From contig NZ_JAGGNV010000008.1 of the NCBI RefSeq assembly GCF_018614955.1, positions 124,001-188,000 on the forward strand: 64,000 nt of DNA. The letters run 5' to 3'. This document shows, piece after piece, positions 51,321 through 59,956 of the stretch (the stretch's first letter is position 1; every line of letters starts with the position of its first letter). Position numbers and translations under genes: made by a program. The stretch is from Variovorax paradoxus (lineage in GTDB: Bacteria > Pseudomonadota > Gammaproteobacteria > Burkholderiales > Burkholderiaceae_C). The notes below the pieces were generated by a model. The model was not told where the DNA came from. It did no database searches and worked only from the letters and a program-made list of their open reading frames with translations.

Positions 51321-52352
51321 CTAGACCGCCACCGGGCTGCGCTCCGAGAATTGCCCGTTCCAGTAGGGGTAGTAGGGGTAGGGCGGCGTGACGGCGCTCG
51401 CCGCATCGAGGCGCGCAACCTGCTCGGTCGTGAGCTGCCAGCCGAGTGCGCCGAGGTTCTGCGTCAACTGTTCCTCGTCGCGCGCACCGATGAGCACGCT
51501 CGAAACCGTGGGCCGCTGCAGCAGCCAGTTGAGCGCGATCTGCGGCAAGGTCTTGCCGGTCTCCTCGGCCACCTGGTCCATCGCGTCGACCACGCGGTAG
51601 AGCCGCTCTTCCTCGACCGGCGGCGCGAAGCCGGCCGTATCGTGCAGCCGGCTGCCCGCGGGCAGCGGCCGGCCGCGCCGGATCTTGCCGGTCAGGCGAC
51701 CCCAGCCCAGCGGGCTCCAGACGATCGCGCCCACGCCCTGGTCGATGGCGAGCGGCATCAGCTCCCATTCGTAGTCGCGTCCTACCAGCGAGTAGTAAGT
51801 CTGGTTCGCGACGTAGCGCGAAAGGCCCAAGCGGTCCGACGCGGCCAGCGACTTCATCAGCTGCCAGCCCGAGAAATTGGAGACGCCGATATAGCGCACC
51901 TTGCCGGCGCGCACCAGGTCGTCGAGCGTGCCCAGCACCTGCTCGACCGGCGTCATGGCATCGAAGGCGTGCAGCTGCAGCAGGTCGATGTAGTCGGTGC
52001 CCAGGCGCTTGAGCGCCGCGTCGGTGGCGGCGATCAGGTGATGGCGCGAGGAGCCGACGTCGTTGGGTCCGTCGCCCGCGCGCAGCGAGAGCTTGGTCGA
52101 GAGGATCACCTTGTCGCGCCGGCCCTGCACCGCGGCGCCGAGAATCGATTCGGAGGCGCCGCTCGAATACACGTCGGCGCTGTCGAAGAGATTGACGCCG
52201 GCATCGAGGCAGATGTCGATAATGCGGCGCGCGCCGGCGACGTCGGTGTTGCCCCAGGCACTGAAGAGCGGGCCCCGGCCGCCGAAGGTGCCGGCGCCGA
52301 AGCCGAGGGCCGGCACCTTGAAGCCGGAGTTGCCGAGATAGCGATGTTCCAT
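51321..52352 (-). CDS. Aldo/keto reductase
   Basis: The 343-residue (beta/alpha)8-barrel enzyme has the tetrad positions Asp/Tyr in NLFDSADVYSSGASE, Lys in ILSTKLSL and His in LLQLHAFD, plus the cofactor segment SVLIGARDEEQLTQNLGAL. It reduces aldehydes or ketones with NADPH; members of this subgroup resemble L-glyceraldehyde-3-phosphate reductase and potassium-channel-beta-like AKRs. The start is at 52352, preceded by AAGGA. Its stop codon is in the CTAG at the right edge of the foldback element. Confidence 0.92.
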   Translation of the reverse strand: MEHRYLGNSGFKVPALGFGAGTFGGRGPLFSAWGNTDVAGARRIIDICLDAGVNLFDSADVYSSGASESILGAAVQGRRDKVILSTKLSLRAGDGPNDVGSSRHHLIAATDAALKRLGTDYIDLLQLHAFDAMTPVEQVLGTLDDLVRAGKVRYIGVSNFSGWQLMKSLAASDRLGLSRYVANQTYYSLVGRDYEWELMPLAIDQGVGAIVWSPLGWGRLTGKIRRGRPLPAGSRLHDTAGFAPPVEEERLYRVVDAMDQVAEETGKTLPQIALNWLLQRPTVSSVLIGARDEEQLTQNLGALGWQLTTEQVARLDAASAVTPPYPYYPYWNGQFSERSPVAV

Positions 52353-52381
52353 GACGAGTCCTTGGAGTTGGAATGAATGAT

Positions 52382-53569
52382 TCAGCTGCGGACGGGCGCG
52401 CAGGCTAGCGGCAGTTCGCGCCGATCGAGCGCACGGCTCCAGAGCGCGATCGCGAGGCCCGCCAGCGTGAGCAGTGCGGCCACCCAGCCGAGCGCGCCGA
52501 GCCCCGGGCCGCGGTCGATCACCACGCCGCCGACCCAGGCACCGAGCGCATTGCCGAGATTGAAGGCTGCGATGTTGAGGCTGGATGCCAGGTTCTGCCC
52601 GGCGCCGGATGCTTTCTCGAGCACGCGCAGCTGCAGCGGCGCGACGGTCGCGAAGGCGGCGATGCCGAGCAGGCCGACGAAGAGCGCCGCCGTCACGCCC
52701 GAGTGGAGCGCCGGCTCCATCACGGCCAGCACCACGGCGAGCGCCACCAGGGTGCCCAGCACGGCCGGCATCAGCGCGCGGTCGGCCAGCTTGCCGCCCA
52801 GGATGTTGCCCACCGCGAGGCCGCCGCCGAAGAGCAGCAGGATCGGCGACACCGCCGCTTCGGACAAGCCGGTGATGCGGGTCAGGAGCGGCTGGATGTA
52901 GGTGAACACCGCGAACACGCCGGCAAAGCCGAGCACCGTCATCGCGAGCCCGAGCAGCACCTGCGGCCGGGCCAGCACCGCGAGCTCGTCGGCGAGCGAG
53001 GCGGGGGTCTGCTTGTCGGCGGCCCGATCGCGCGGCACGAAGACCGCGAGCACCGCGAGAGCGAAGACGCCGATCAGCGCCACGGCCCAGAAGGTCGAGC
53101 GCCAGCCGAAGTGCAGGCCCAGCCAGGCGCCGGCCGGCACGCCGAGCATGGTCGCGGCCGTGAGGCCGGTGAACATGATCGCGATCGCCGAGGCGCGCTT
53201 TTCCGGCGCGACCAGGCCCGTGGCCACCACCGAGCCGACGCCGAAGAAGGTGCCGTGCGCGAGCGAGGTGATCACGCGCGCGGCCATCAGCATCTCGTAG
53301 TTGGGCGCCAATGCACAGGCGATGTTGCCGAGCGTGAAGATCGCCATCAGCGCGAGCAGCACGGTCTTGCGCGGCACGCGGCGCGTGGCGATGGTGAGCA
53401 GCGGCGCCCCGACTGCGACCCCGAGCGCGTAGCCCGAGATCAGCAGGCCGGCGGCCGCGATGGAAACATGAAGATCCGCCGAGACCTGCAGCAGCAGCCC
53501 CATGATGACGAATTCGGTGGTGCCTATTCCGAAGGCACCGGCGGTGAGGGCGAGGAGGGCGATGGGCAT
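52382..53569 (-). CDS. MFS transporter, DHA1 family (AraJ/YdhP-like)
   Basis: The 395-residue protein has 12 predicted helices. GIGTTEFVIMGLLLQVSADL at the N-terminus is the signature of the AraJ/YdhP/PbuE-type exporters, and the A-motif is GAPLLTIATRRVPRKTVLL. These exporters remove sugars, purines or drugs; substrate unknown. It lies 29 nt upstream of the aldo/keto reductase on the same strand and diverges from a LysR gene, which probably regulates both. Confidence 0.9.
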   Translation of the reverse strand: MPIALLALTAGAFGIGTTEFVIMGLLLQVSADLHVSIAAAGLLISGYALGVAVGAPLLTIATRRVPRKTVLLALMAIFTLGNIACALAPNYEMLMAARVITSLAHGTFFGVGSVVATGLVAPEKRASAIAIMFTGLTAATMLGVPAGAWLGLHFGWRSTFWAVALIGVFALAVLAVFVPRDRAADKQTPASLADELAVLARPQVLLGLAMTVLGFAGVFAVFTYIQPLLTRITGLSEAAVSPILLLFGGGLAVGNILGGKLADRALMPAVLGTLVALAVVLAVMEPALHSGVTAALFVGLLGIAAFATVAPLQLRVLEKASGAGQNLASSLNIAAFNLGNALGAWVGGVVIDRGPGLGALGWVAALLTLAGLAIALWSRALDRRELPLACAPVRS

Positions 53570-53648
53570 GATGCCTCGTACTGTGCGGGCGATGGGCTTG
53601 CGTGACTAGAATGCCGCTCGGACACACAACTGTGACTTCAATTCACAT

Positions 53649-54569
53649 ATGGCGCGCATCGAGGTGAATCGCTCCGGCGAGATGGAAGCCTTCGTCCAGG
53701 TGGTCGACCGCGGCAGCTTCTCGGCCGGCGCGCGCGTGCTGGGCATGACGCCTTCGGCCGTCAGCAAGCTGGTCGCGCGGCTGGAGGCGCGGCTGGCCAC
53801 GCAACTCGTGCACCGCTCCACGCGCAAGCTGCAGCTCACGCCCGAGGGCCAGAATTTCTACGAGCGCAGCGTGCGCGTGCTGTCCGACATGGACGAGGCC
53901 GAGCGCTGCGCCGCGGCCGGCGCCGCGCCGCGCGGGCGCGTGCGGATCAACGCCAGCATCTCCTTCGGCCACCGCCTGCTGATGCCGCTGGTGCCGCGCT
54001 TTCTCGAACTGCATCCACAGGTGACGCTGGACATCGTGCTGACCGATCGCGTGGTCGACCTGATGGACGAGCGCACCGACATCGCGATCCGCTGGGGTCC
54101 GCTGCCGCCCTCCGACCTGGTGGCGCGCCATCTCTTCGACACGGGCCAGGCCATCGTCGCTTCGCCCGCGTACCTGGAACGCTACGGCACGCCGCGCACG
54201 CCGCAGGAGCTGGAAGCGCACAACCGCATCGGCTCCAGCTACCACCGCAGCGCGCCCGACTGGCCGCTCGTGGTGGACGGGCGCCCGATCGACATGCCGG
54301 TCGTGGGCTCGGTGCGTGCCGGCGATGGGGAAACACTGCGCCGGCTGGTGCTGGAAGGCGTCGGGTTCGGCCGGCTGTCGCTCTATCACATCCAGCCCGA
54401 CATCGAGGCCGGCCGGCTGGTGCCGGTGCTGGAGGAATTCAATCCGCGCGACATGACGCCGGTGCATGCCGTCTACCTCGGCAAGCCCAGCCGCCTGCCG
54501 GCGCGGGTGCGCGCCGTGCTCGACCATCTGGCGGCGCAGCTCGCCGACAATAGCTGGTCACGACCATGA
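53649..54569 (+). CDS. LysR-family transcriptional regulator
   Basis: The 306-residue regulator shows the DNA-binding domain near the N-terminus (MEAFVQVVDRGSFSAGARVL, TPSAVSKLVARLEARLATQL, STRKLQLTPEG) and a CrgA/DmlR-like effector domain (GRVRINASISFGHRLLMPLV, HNRIGSSYHRSAPDWPLV). It is divergent from the MFS/aldo-keto reductase pair. Its stop overlaps the start of pqiA by ATGA, so it may also be cotranscribed with the pqi genes. Confidence 0.9.
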   Translation: MARIEVNRSGEMEAFVQVVDRGSFSAGARVLGMTPSAVSKLVARLEARLATQLVHRSTRKLQLTPEGQNFYERSVRVLSDMDEAERCAAAGAAPRGRVRINASISFGHRLLMPLVPRFLELHPQVTLDIVLTDRVVDLMDERTDIAIRWGPLPPSDLVARHLFDTGQAIVASPAYLERYGTPRTPQELEAHNRIGSSYHRSAPDWPLVVDGRPIDMPVVGSVRAGDGETLRRLVLEGVGFGRLSLYHIQPDIEAGRLVPVLEEFNPRDMTPVHAVYLGKPSRLPARVRAVLDHLAAQLADNSWSRP

Positions 54570-55189
54570 AGGAAGTTCCCGACGCCATCGTTTGCGAGGG
54601 CTGCGACGCCGTCTACCGCCGCACGCCGCTGCGCCCCCGCGAGGTCTCGCACTGCGCGCGCTGCGGCACCGAGCTCGACCGGCATGCGGGCGACCAGGGC
54701 GCGCGCGTGCTGCCGCTCACGGTGGCGAGCCTGATCCTGTTCGCGATCGCCAACCTGTTTCCGATCGTCGAGATCGAGTTGCGGGGCCTCAGCAGCGAGA
54801 CCACACTGGCCGGCGCGGTGATCGTGCTCAGCACCGAAGGCATGTCGGTGGTGGCGCTGCTGGTGCTGGGCACCACCATCCTCTTTCCCTTGCTGCAGCT
54901 GTGCATCCTGTTCTACCTGCTGGTGCCGATGGCGCGCGAGCGGCGGCCGGCCGGCTTCGGCGTGCTGGTCCGGATCCTGCAATCGCTCAGGCCGTGGGGA
55001 ATGATCGAGGTCTTTCTGCTCGGCGTGCTGGTGGCCATCGTCAAGCTCTCGAGCCTGGCGCAGGTGGTGGCCGGACCGGCGCTGTGGGCCTTCATGGGCC
55101 TCACGGTGCTGCTGACGGCGGTGCTGTCCTTCAACCCGCGCACCTTCTGGGAAATGGCCTTCGAGCCGCGGCCGGGGCAGAAGGCATGA
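54566..55189 (+). CDS. pqiA: PqiA-family membrane protein, N-terminal half (first of two split PqiA domains)
   Basis: PqiA is the inner-membrane partner of the PqiB MCE tunnel in lipid transport between the membranes. The 207-residue protein is one PqiA domain: a zinc-ribbon-like start (CEGCDAVYRR, CARCGTEL) and about four helices. E. coli PqiA carries two such domains in one chain; here the second is encoded by the next gene. The start overlaps the LysR stop, and its stop overlaps the next start by ATGA. Confidence 0.88.
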   Translation: MKEVPDAIVCEGCDAVYRRTPLRPREVSHCARCGTELDRHAGDQGARVLPLTVASLILFAIANLFPIVEIELRGLSSETTLAGAVIVLSTEGMSVVALLVLGTTILFPLLQLCILFYLLVPMARERRPAGFGVLVRILQSLRPWGMIEVFLLGVLVAIVKLSSLAQVVAGPALWAFMGLTVLLTAVLSFNPRTFWEMAFEPRPGQKA

Positions 55190-55866
55190 CGGCAGCGGCG
55201 CCGATCATCAGGACGGCGGCGCAGCTCGGGCTCCTGAGCTGCCACCATTGCGGCACCGTCTGGCAGGGCGCCGCCGAGGGCGAGGCCTGCGGGCGTTGCG
55301 GCACGCACCTGCATCGCCGTAAGCCCCACAGCATCCAGCGCACCTGGGCCTTGCTGATCGCGGCGTGCATCATGTACGTGCCGGCCAACCTGCTGCCGGT
55401 GATGATCACCAAGAGCCTGCTGGGCACGCAGTACGACACCATCCTGAGCGGCGTGATCTATTTCTGGGTCTCGGGCGCCTACGGGTTGGCGGCGATCATC
55501 TTCATCGCCAGCTTCCTGGTGCCGCTGTTCAAGCTGACGGCGCTGATGCTGCTGGCTTACATGGCCCAGCGGCACAGCCCCGCCGGGCAACTCGAACGCG
55601 CGCGGCTCTATCGCATCCTCGAGGTGATCGGCCGCTGGTCGATGCTCGACGTCTTCGTGGTGTCGCTGTTGGCCGGCCTGGTGCGCATCCAGGGCTTCGC
55701 CGAGATCACGGCGGGCGTCGGCATCGCCGCCTTCGGCGCGGTGGTGGTGCTGACGATGCTGGCATCGCTGAGCTTCGATCCGCGGCTCAGCTGGGACAGC
55801 AAGGACGTCATGGACGAAACCGAACCCGCGCACGACATGCACGGAAGAAAAGAAGGGATCGCATGA
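55186..55866 (+). CDS. pqiA: PqiA-family membrane protein, C-terminal half
   Basis: The 226-residue protein is a second PqiA domain with its own zinc-ribbon-like start (CHHCGTVWQG, CGRCGTHLHRR) and four helices; PANLLPVMITKSLLGTQYDT and RWSMLDVFVVSLLAGLVRIQ are typical of the family. It overlaps the preceding gene and pqiB by ATGA each, so the three are translated together. The split relative to E. coli is likely ancestral in this lineage rather than a recent break, because both pieces have clean ends. Confidence 0.9.
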   Translation: MTAAAPIIRTAAQLGLLSCHHCGTVWQGAAEGEACGRCGTHLHRRKPHSIQRTWALLIAACIMYVPANLLPVMITKSLLGTQYDTILSGVIYFWVSGAYGLAAIIFIASFLVPLFKLTALMLLAYMAQRHSPAGQLERARLYRILEVIGRWSMLDVFVVSLLAGLVRIQGFAEITAGVGIAAFGAVVVLTMLASLSFDPRLSWDSKDVMDETEPAHDMHGRKEGIA

Positions 55867-57488
55867 GCGACGAAGACAAGACGCCACCGCTGTCCGAACC
55901 GGTCGTCGCCAGGCGCCGCAACTGGCTGCCCTCGCTGATCTGGCTGATCCCCATCGTGGCGGCGCTGGTCGGCATCGCCCTGGTCGCGCGCATCCTGCTC
56001 GATCGCGGGCCCGAAGTGGTGCTGACCTTCAAGACCGCCGAGGGACTGGAGGCCGGCAAGACCGCGGTCAAGTACAAGGACGTGCAGATCGGCACGGTGC
56101 AGACCATTCGGCTGGCCAGCGACCGCTCGCATGTGCGCGTGCTGGTGCAGCTCACGAAAGAGGCCAAGAGCTTCACCGCCGAGGACACGCGCTTCTGGGT
56201 GGTGCGGCCGCGGCTCGACACCTCGGGCATCTCGGGCCTCGGCACCTTGCTGTCGGGCGCCTACATCGGCGCGGACGCGGGCAGCTCGGAGGAGACGGCC
56301 GGCGAGTTCACCGGGCTCGAGGTGCCGCCGATCGTCACGCGCGACGCCTCGGGGCGGCAGTACCTGCTGCGCGCCCGCGACGTGGGCTCGCTCGACATCG
56401 GCTCGCCGGTGTACTTCAGGCGCATCAAGGTGGGCCAGCTCGCGGCCTATGAACTCGACGGCGACGGCCGCGGCGTCACGCTGCGCGTGTTCGTCAATGC
56501 GCCCTACGACAAGTTCGTCGGCGTCAACACGCGCTTCTGGCATGCGAGCGGCCTCGACGTGGAGCTGAGCGCGAGCGGCGTCAAGCTGCGCACCCAGTCG
56601 CTGGCCACGGTGCTTCTCGGCGGCATCGCCTTCCAGGCGCCCGACGACGCGATGGGCCCGGCGGCGCAGGAGAACGCCGCGTTCACGCTGGCCGCCGACG
56701 AAACCATGGCGATGAAGGCGCTGGACGGGCCCTCGCAGACGCTGCTGCTGTACTTCAACCAGTCGCTGCGCGGCCTGTCGCCGGGCGCGGTGGTCGATTT
56801 CCGCGGCGTGGAGATCGGCGAGGTCAAATCCATCGGCGTCGAGTTCGACCGCCAGGAGAACCAGTTCAAGATGCCGGTGCTGATCCAGGTCTACCCCGAT
56901 CGCTTGCGCCGCGGCGCGGGCAACGAGCCGGACGAGTCGCGCTATGCGCAGACCGAGCGCCTGCGCTTCCTGGTCGCCAAGGGGCTGCGGGCGCAGCTTC
57001 GCACGGGCAACCTGCTCACGGGCCAGGTGTACGTGGCGCTCGACTTCTTCCCGAAGGCGCCGCCGACGAAGATCAACATCAACCAGAACCCGATCGAGAT
57101 GCCGACGGTGCCCAACAGCCTGGAGGAGATCCAGGCGCAGATCGGCGAAATCGCAAGCAAGCTCAACAAGGTGCCGTTCGAGGAGATCGGCGCCGATCTG
57201 CGCAAATCCCTGGCCACGCTCAACAAGACGCTCGGCAGCGCCGAGCAGCTCGCGGGCCGGCTGAACAACGACGTCGCACCCGAGATGACGGCAGCGATGA
57301 AGGATGTGCGCAAGACGCTCAATGCCGCCGACAAGACGCTGGCCGACGATTCGCCGCTGCAGCAGGACATGCGCCAGACGCTGCAGGAGGTCGCGCGCGC
57401 GGCGGGGTCGCTGCGCATCCTGACCGACTACCTGGAACGCCACCCCGAATCGCTGATTCGCGGCAAGCCGGAGGACAAGAAGAAATGA
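55863..57488 (+). CDS. pqiB: PqiB MCE-domain protein (intermembrane lipid transport)
   Basis: PqiB forms hexameric MCE rings that span the periplasm. The 541-residue protein has an N-terminal membrane helix (about residues 19-42) and three MCE domains, each recognisable: LTFKTAEGLEAGKTAVKYKD, DVGSLDIGSPVYFRRIKVGQ and RGLSPGAVVDFRGVEIGEVK. A helical C-terminal part follows (EIQAQIGEIASKLNKVPFEE) that forms the needle extending toward the outer membrane. Coupled to pqiA upstream and pqiC downstream. Confidence 0.95.
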   Translation: MSDEDKTPPLSEPVVARRRNWLPSLIWLIPIVAALVGIALVARILLDRGPEVVLTFKTAEGLEAGKTAVKYKDVQIGTVQTIRLASDRSHVRVLVQLTKEAKSFTAEDTRFWVVRPRLDTSGISGLGTLLSGAYIGADAGSSEETAGEFTGLEVPPIVTRDASGRQYLLRARDVGSLDIGSPVYFRRIKVGQLAAYELDGDGRGVTLRVFVNAPYDKFVGVNTRFWHASGLDVELSASGVKLRTQSLATVLLGGIAFQAPDDAMGPAAQENAAFTLAADETMAMKALDGPSQTLLLYFNQSLRGLSPGAVVDFRGVEIGEVKSIGVEFDRQENQFKMPVLIQVYPDRLRRGAGNEPDESRYAQTERLRFLVAKGLRAQLRTGNLLTGQVYVALDFFPKAPPTKININQNPIEMPTVPNSLEEIQAQIGEIASKLNKVPFEEIGADLRKSLATLNKTLGSAEQLAGRLNNDVAPEMTAAMKDVRKTLNAADKTLADDSPLQQDMRQTLQEVARAAGSLRILTDYLERHPESLIRGKPEDKKK

Positions 57489-58093
57489 GAACGACGAACA
57501 CCCGGGCGGCGGCTTTGCTCGCTGCCGTACTGCTGGCGGGCTGCGCCAGCAACGCGCCGCAGTACTACAGCCTGGCCGAGACGACGCCGACCGCGCGCAT
57601 GCCGGCCGCGGACGGCAGCGCGCCGCTCTTCATCGAGCTGGCGCCCGTGGCCATGCCCGAGCGCTTCGCGCGCCCGCAGCTGGTGGTGCGGCAGAAGGCC
57701 GCCCTCGACGGGCCGCAGGTCGACATCCTCGAAGAGCACCGCTGGTCCTCCTCGTTCGAGAACGAACTGCGCGACGCCTTGAGCAGCGGCATCGCCGGCC
57801 GCCTCGGCGCCGTCGACGCGACCCGGGGCGGATCGCCGCGCGGCCAGCCGGTGATGCGCATTGCGGTGCAGCTGCGGCAGTTCGACGCGGTGGAAGGCAG
57901 CCGCATCGATGCCGGCTTCAGCTGGACCCTGCGCCGCCGCGACGAGGGCCTGCCGGTCGCTTGCCAGCTGCAGTTGTCGGAGCCGGTCGAGGGTGCCGGC
58001 ATCGATGCGCTGGCCCGCGGCACTCAGCGCGCCACCGCGAAGCTGGCCGACGCCATCGCGCGCAGCGTGACGGCGAACGCCTGCCCGGGTTGA
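57485..58093 (+). CDS. pqiC: PqiC-family lipoprotein
   Basis: PqiC is an outer-membrane lipoprotein that completes the PqiABC pathway. The 202-residue protein has a lipoprotein signal with lipobox LLAGC (Cys20) and the ABC-type lipoprotein (DUF330) domain, e.g. APQYYSLAE near the N-terminus and HRWSSSFENELRDALSSG in the middle. It overlaps pqiB by ATGA and is 1 nt from the next gene. Confidence 0.88.
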   Translation: MRTTNTRAAALLAAVLLAGCASNAPQYYSLAETTPTARMPAADGSAPLFIELAPVAMPERFARPQLVVRQKAALDGPQVDILEEHRWSSSFENELRDALSSGIAGRLGAVDATRGGSPRGQPVMRIAVQLRQFDAVEGSRIDAGFSWTLRRRDEGLPVACQLQLSEPVEGAGIDALARGTQRATAKLADAIARSVTANACPG

Positions 58094-58094
58094 G

Positions 58095-58634
58095 ATGAAC
58101 GACGGCTTCGCACTGTTCGACACCGCCATCGGCGCCTGCGGCATCGCCTGGGGTCCGCGCGGCATCATCGGCGTGCAGTTGCCCGAAGCCGGGGAGGGCG
58201 CGACGCGCGCGCGCATGCTGCGGCGTTTTCCGCAGTTGAACGAGACCGAGCCCCCGCCCGAAGTGCAGGAGGCAACGGCCTCGATTCGCGCCCTGATGGC
58301 GGGCGAGCCGCTGGACCTGGCGGAGATCGTGCTCGACTACGAGGGCGTCTCCGACTTCCACCGCCGCGTCTACGAGATCGCGCGCCGCATCGTGCCGGGG
58401 CGCACGCGCAGCTACGGCGAGATCGCGGCCGAGCTCGGCGACAAGGGCCTGGCGCGCGCCGTCGGCCAGGCGCTGGGCCACAACCCTTTCGCGCCGGTGG
58501 TGCCCTGCCATCGCGTGCTCGCCGCCGGCGGAAAGCCCGGTGGTTTCTCGGCGCACGGCGGTGCGACGGCGAAGCTCAGGATGCTGATGATCGAAGGCGC
58601 AAGGCCGCAGAGCGACACTGCATCCTTGTTCTGA
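58095..58634 (+). CDS. ogt: Methylated-DNA--protein-cysteine methyltransferase (Ogt/MGMT-like)
   Basis: The enzyme transfers alkyl groups from O6-alkylguanine to its own cysteine. The 179-residue protein has the active-site PCHR motif (Cys138 in VVPCHRVLAAGGKPGGFSAHGG, read in two parts) and the helix-turn-helix with the DNA-flipping Arg (PGRTRSYGEIAAELG, ARAVGQALGHNPF). It lies 1 nt behind pqiC, so it may be cotranscribed with the pqi genes. Confidence 0.92.
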   Translation: MNDGFALFDTAIGACGIAWGPRGIIGVQLPEAGEGATRARMLRRFPQLNETEPPPEVQEATASIRALMAGEPLDLAEIVLDYEGVSDFHRRVYEIARRIVPGRTRSYGEIAAELGDKGLARAVGQALGHNPFAPVVPCHRVLAAGGKPGGFSAHGGATAKLRMLMIEGARPQSDTASLF

Positions 58635-58762
58635 GATCGCGAATCTGCCCCGTGTGGCAAGGCGAGACGTTGTCCGACATCACAGACTGTGAGAACTGCG
58701 TCATTTCGTACTAGTATTTGTCTCGAGAGCAGGCGCATTTGTCCGCGCAACCTGGAGACTCG

Positions 58763-59956
58763 ATGCCAATACGAAGCAAGGACAACTTCCTCGTCTTCGG
58801 CTCCCCGAAGATCGAAGAGGACGAGATACTGGAGATCGAGGCGGTCATGCGCTCCGGCTGGCTCGGCACAGGTCCGCGGGTGGCGCAGTTCGAGCATGAT
58901 TTCGGCGTGTACCGCGGTGCAGCGCATGCCGTGGCGTTGAACTCCTGCTCCGCAGCCCTTCATCTTTCCTTGCTGGCGTCCGGCGTCGGGCCGGGCGACG
59001 AAGTCATCACCACGCCGCTGACCTTCTGCGCAACCGTCAACGCCATCATTCACACTGGGGCAACGCCGGTACTGGCCGACATCGACCCCGACACGCTGAA
59101 CATCGATCCGGTGCAGGTGCGAGCCAAGTTGAGCAAGCGCACGCGTGCCATCGTGCCGGTTCACTTCGCGGGGCGGCCCTGCGAAATGGACGAGCTGATG
59201 TCGCTGGCGCGGCAGTACGAGCTGAAGGTCATCGAGGACTGCGCCCACGCCATCGAAACGCAGTACCACGGCCGCAACGTCGGCACGATCGGCGACTTCG
59301 GCTGCTTCTCGTTCTACGTGACCAAGAACGTCGTCACCGGCGAAGGCGGCATGGTCCTGGCGCACAAGGAGGAGGACGCGGCCCGCATCAAGGTGCTCGG
59401 GCTGCACGGGATGAGCAAGGACGCGTGGAAGCGCTTCGGCGACGAAGGCTACAAGCACTACTACGTGGTCGAGGCCGGGTTCAAGTACAACATGATGGAC
59501 CTGCAGGCGGCGATCGGCCTCAAGCAGCTGGCGCGCGTCGAGACGTACTGGCAGCAGCGCAAGGCCATCTGGAAGCGCTACATCGACGAACTGGCGGACC
59601 TTCCGCTGGCACTGCCGCCGAAGCCGGCGCCGGATACGCGCCACGCGCACCATCTCTTCAGCGTGCAGGTGGACGAGGCGCGCTGCGGCATCTCGCGCGA
59701 CGCCTTTCTCGACGCCATGACGGCCCAGGGCATCGGCGTCGGCGTGCACTACCTGGCACTGACCGAGCACCCCTACTATCAGCAGAGCCTCGGCTGGCGG
59801 CCCGAGCACACGCCGCATGCCACGCGCGTGGGCAGGCGGACCGTCTCGCTGCCGATCTCGGCCAAGCTGAGCGATCAGGACGTCGGCGACGTGATCTCCG
59901 CGGTGCGGCTGATTCTGCAGCGGCATGCCGCTCTGGCATCGACCGCGCCGTGCTGA
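58763..59956 (+). CDS. DegT/DnrJ/EryC1/StrS family sugar aminotransferase
   Basis: This PLP enzyme transfers an amino group to a nucleotide-linked keto-sugar. The 397-residue protein has the catalytic Lys188 in FSFYVTKNVVTGEGGMV, the family's GPGDEVITTPLTFCATVNAI segment, IEDCAHAIETQYHGRNVGTI with the PLP-binding Asp, and NMMDLQAAIGLKQL. The start at 58763 was chosen for its GGAG site. The preceding 128 bp are non-coding, with a TAGTAT box near 58712 as a weak promoter candidate. The next gene starts within its stop. Confidence 0.93.
   Translation: MPIRSKDNFLVFGSPKIEEDEILEIEAVMRSGWLGTGPRVAQFEHDFGVYRGAAHAVALNSCSAALHLSLLASGVGPGDEVITTPLTFCATVNAIIHTGATPVLADIDPDTLNIDPVQVRAKLSKRTRAIVPVHFAGRPCEMDELMSLARQYELKVIEDCAHAIETQYHGRNVGTIGDFGCFSFYVTKNVVTGEGGMVLAHKEEDAARIKVLGLHGMSKDAWKRFGDEGYKHYYVVEAGFKYNMMDLQAAIGLKQLARVETYWQQRKAIWKRYIDELADLPLALPPKPAPDTRHAHHLFSVQVDEARCGISRDAFLDAMTAQGIGVGVHYLALTEHPYYQQSLGWRPEHTPHATRVGRRTVSLPISAKLSDQDVGDVISAVRLILQRHAALASTAPC

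Noticed and set aside
51321..53627. A 768-codon minus-strand frame that could be an MFS-aldo/keto reductase fusion
   Set aside because: The upstream part is out of frame with the MFS protein and is low-complexity; the reductase starts at 52352 with its own ribosome site.
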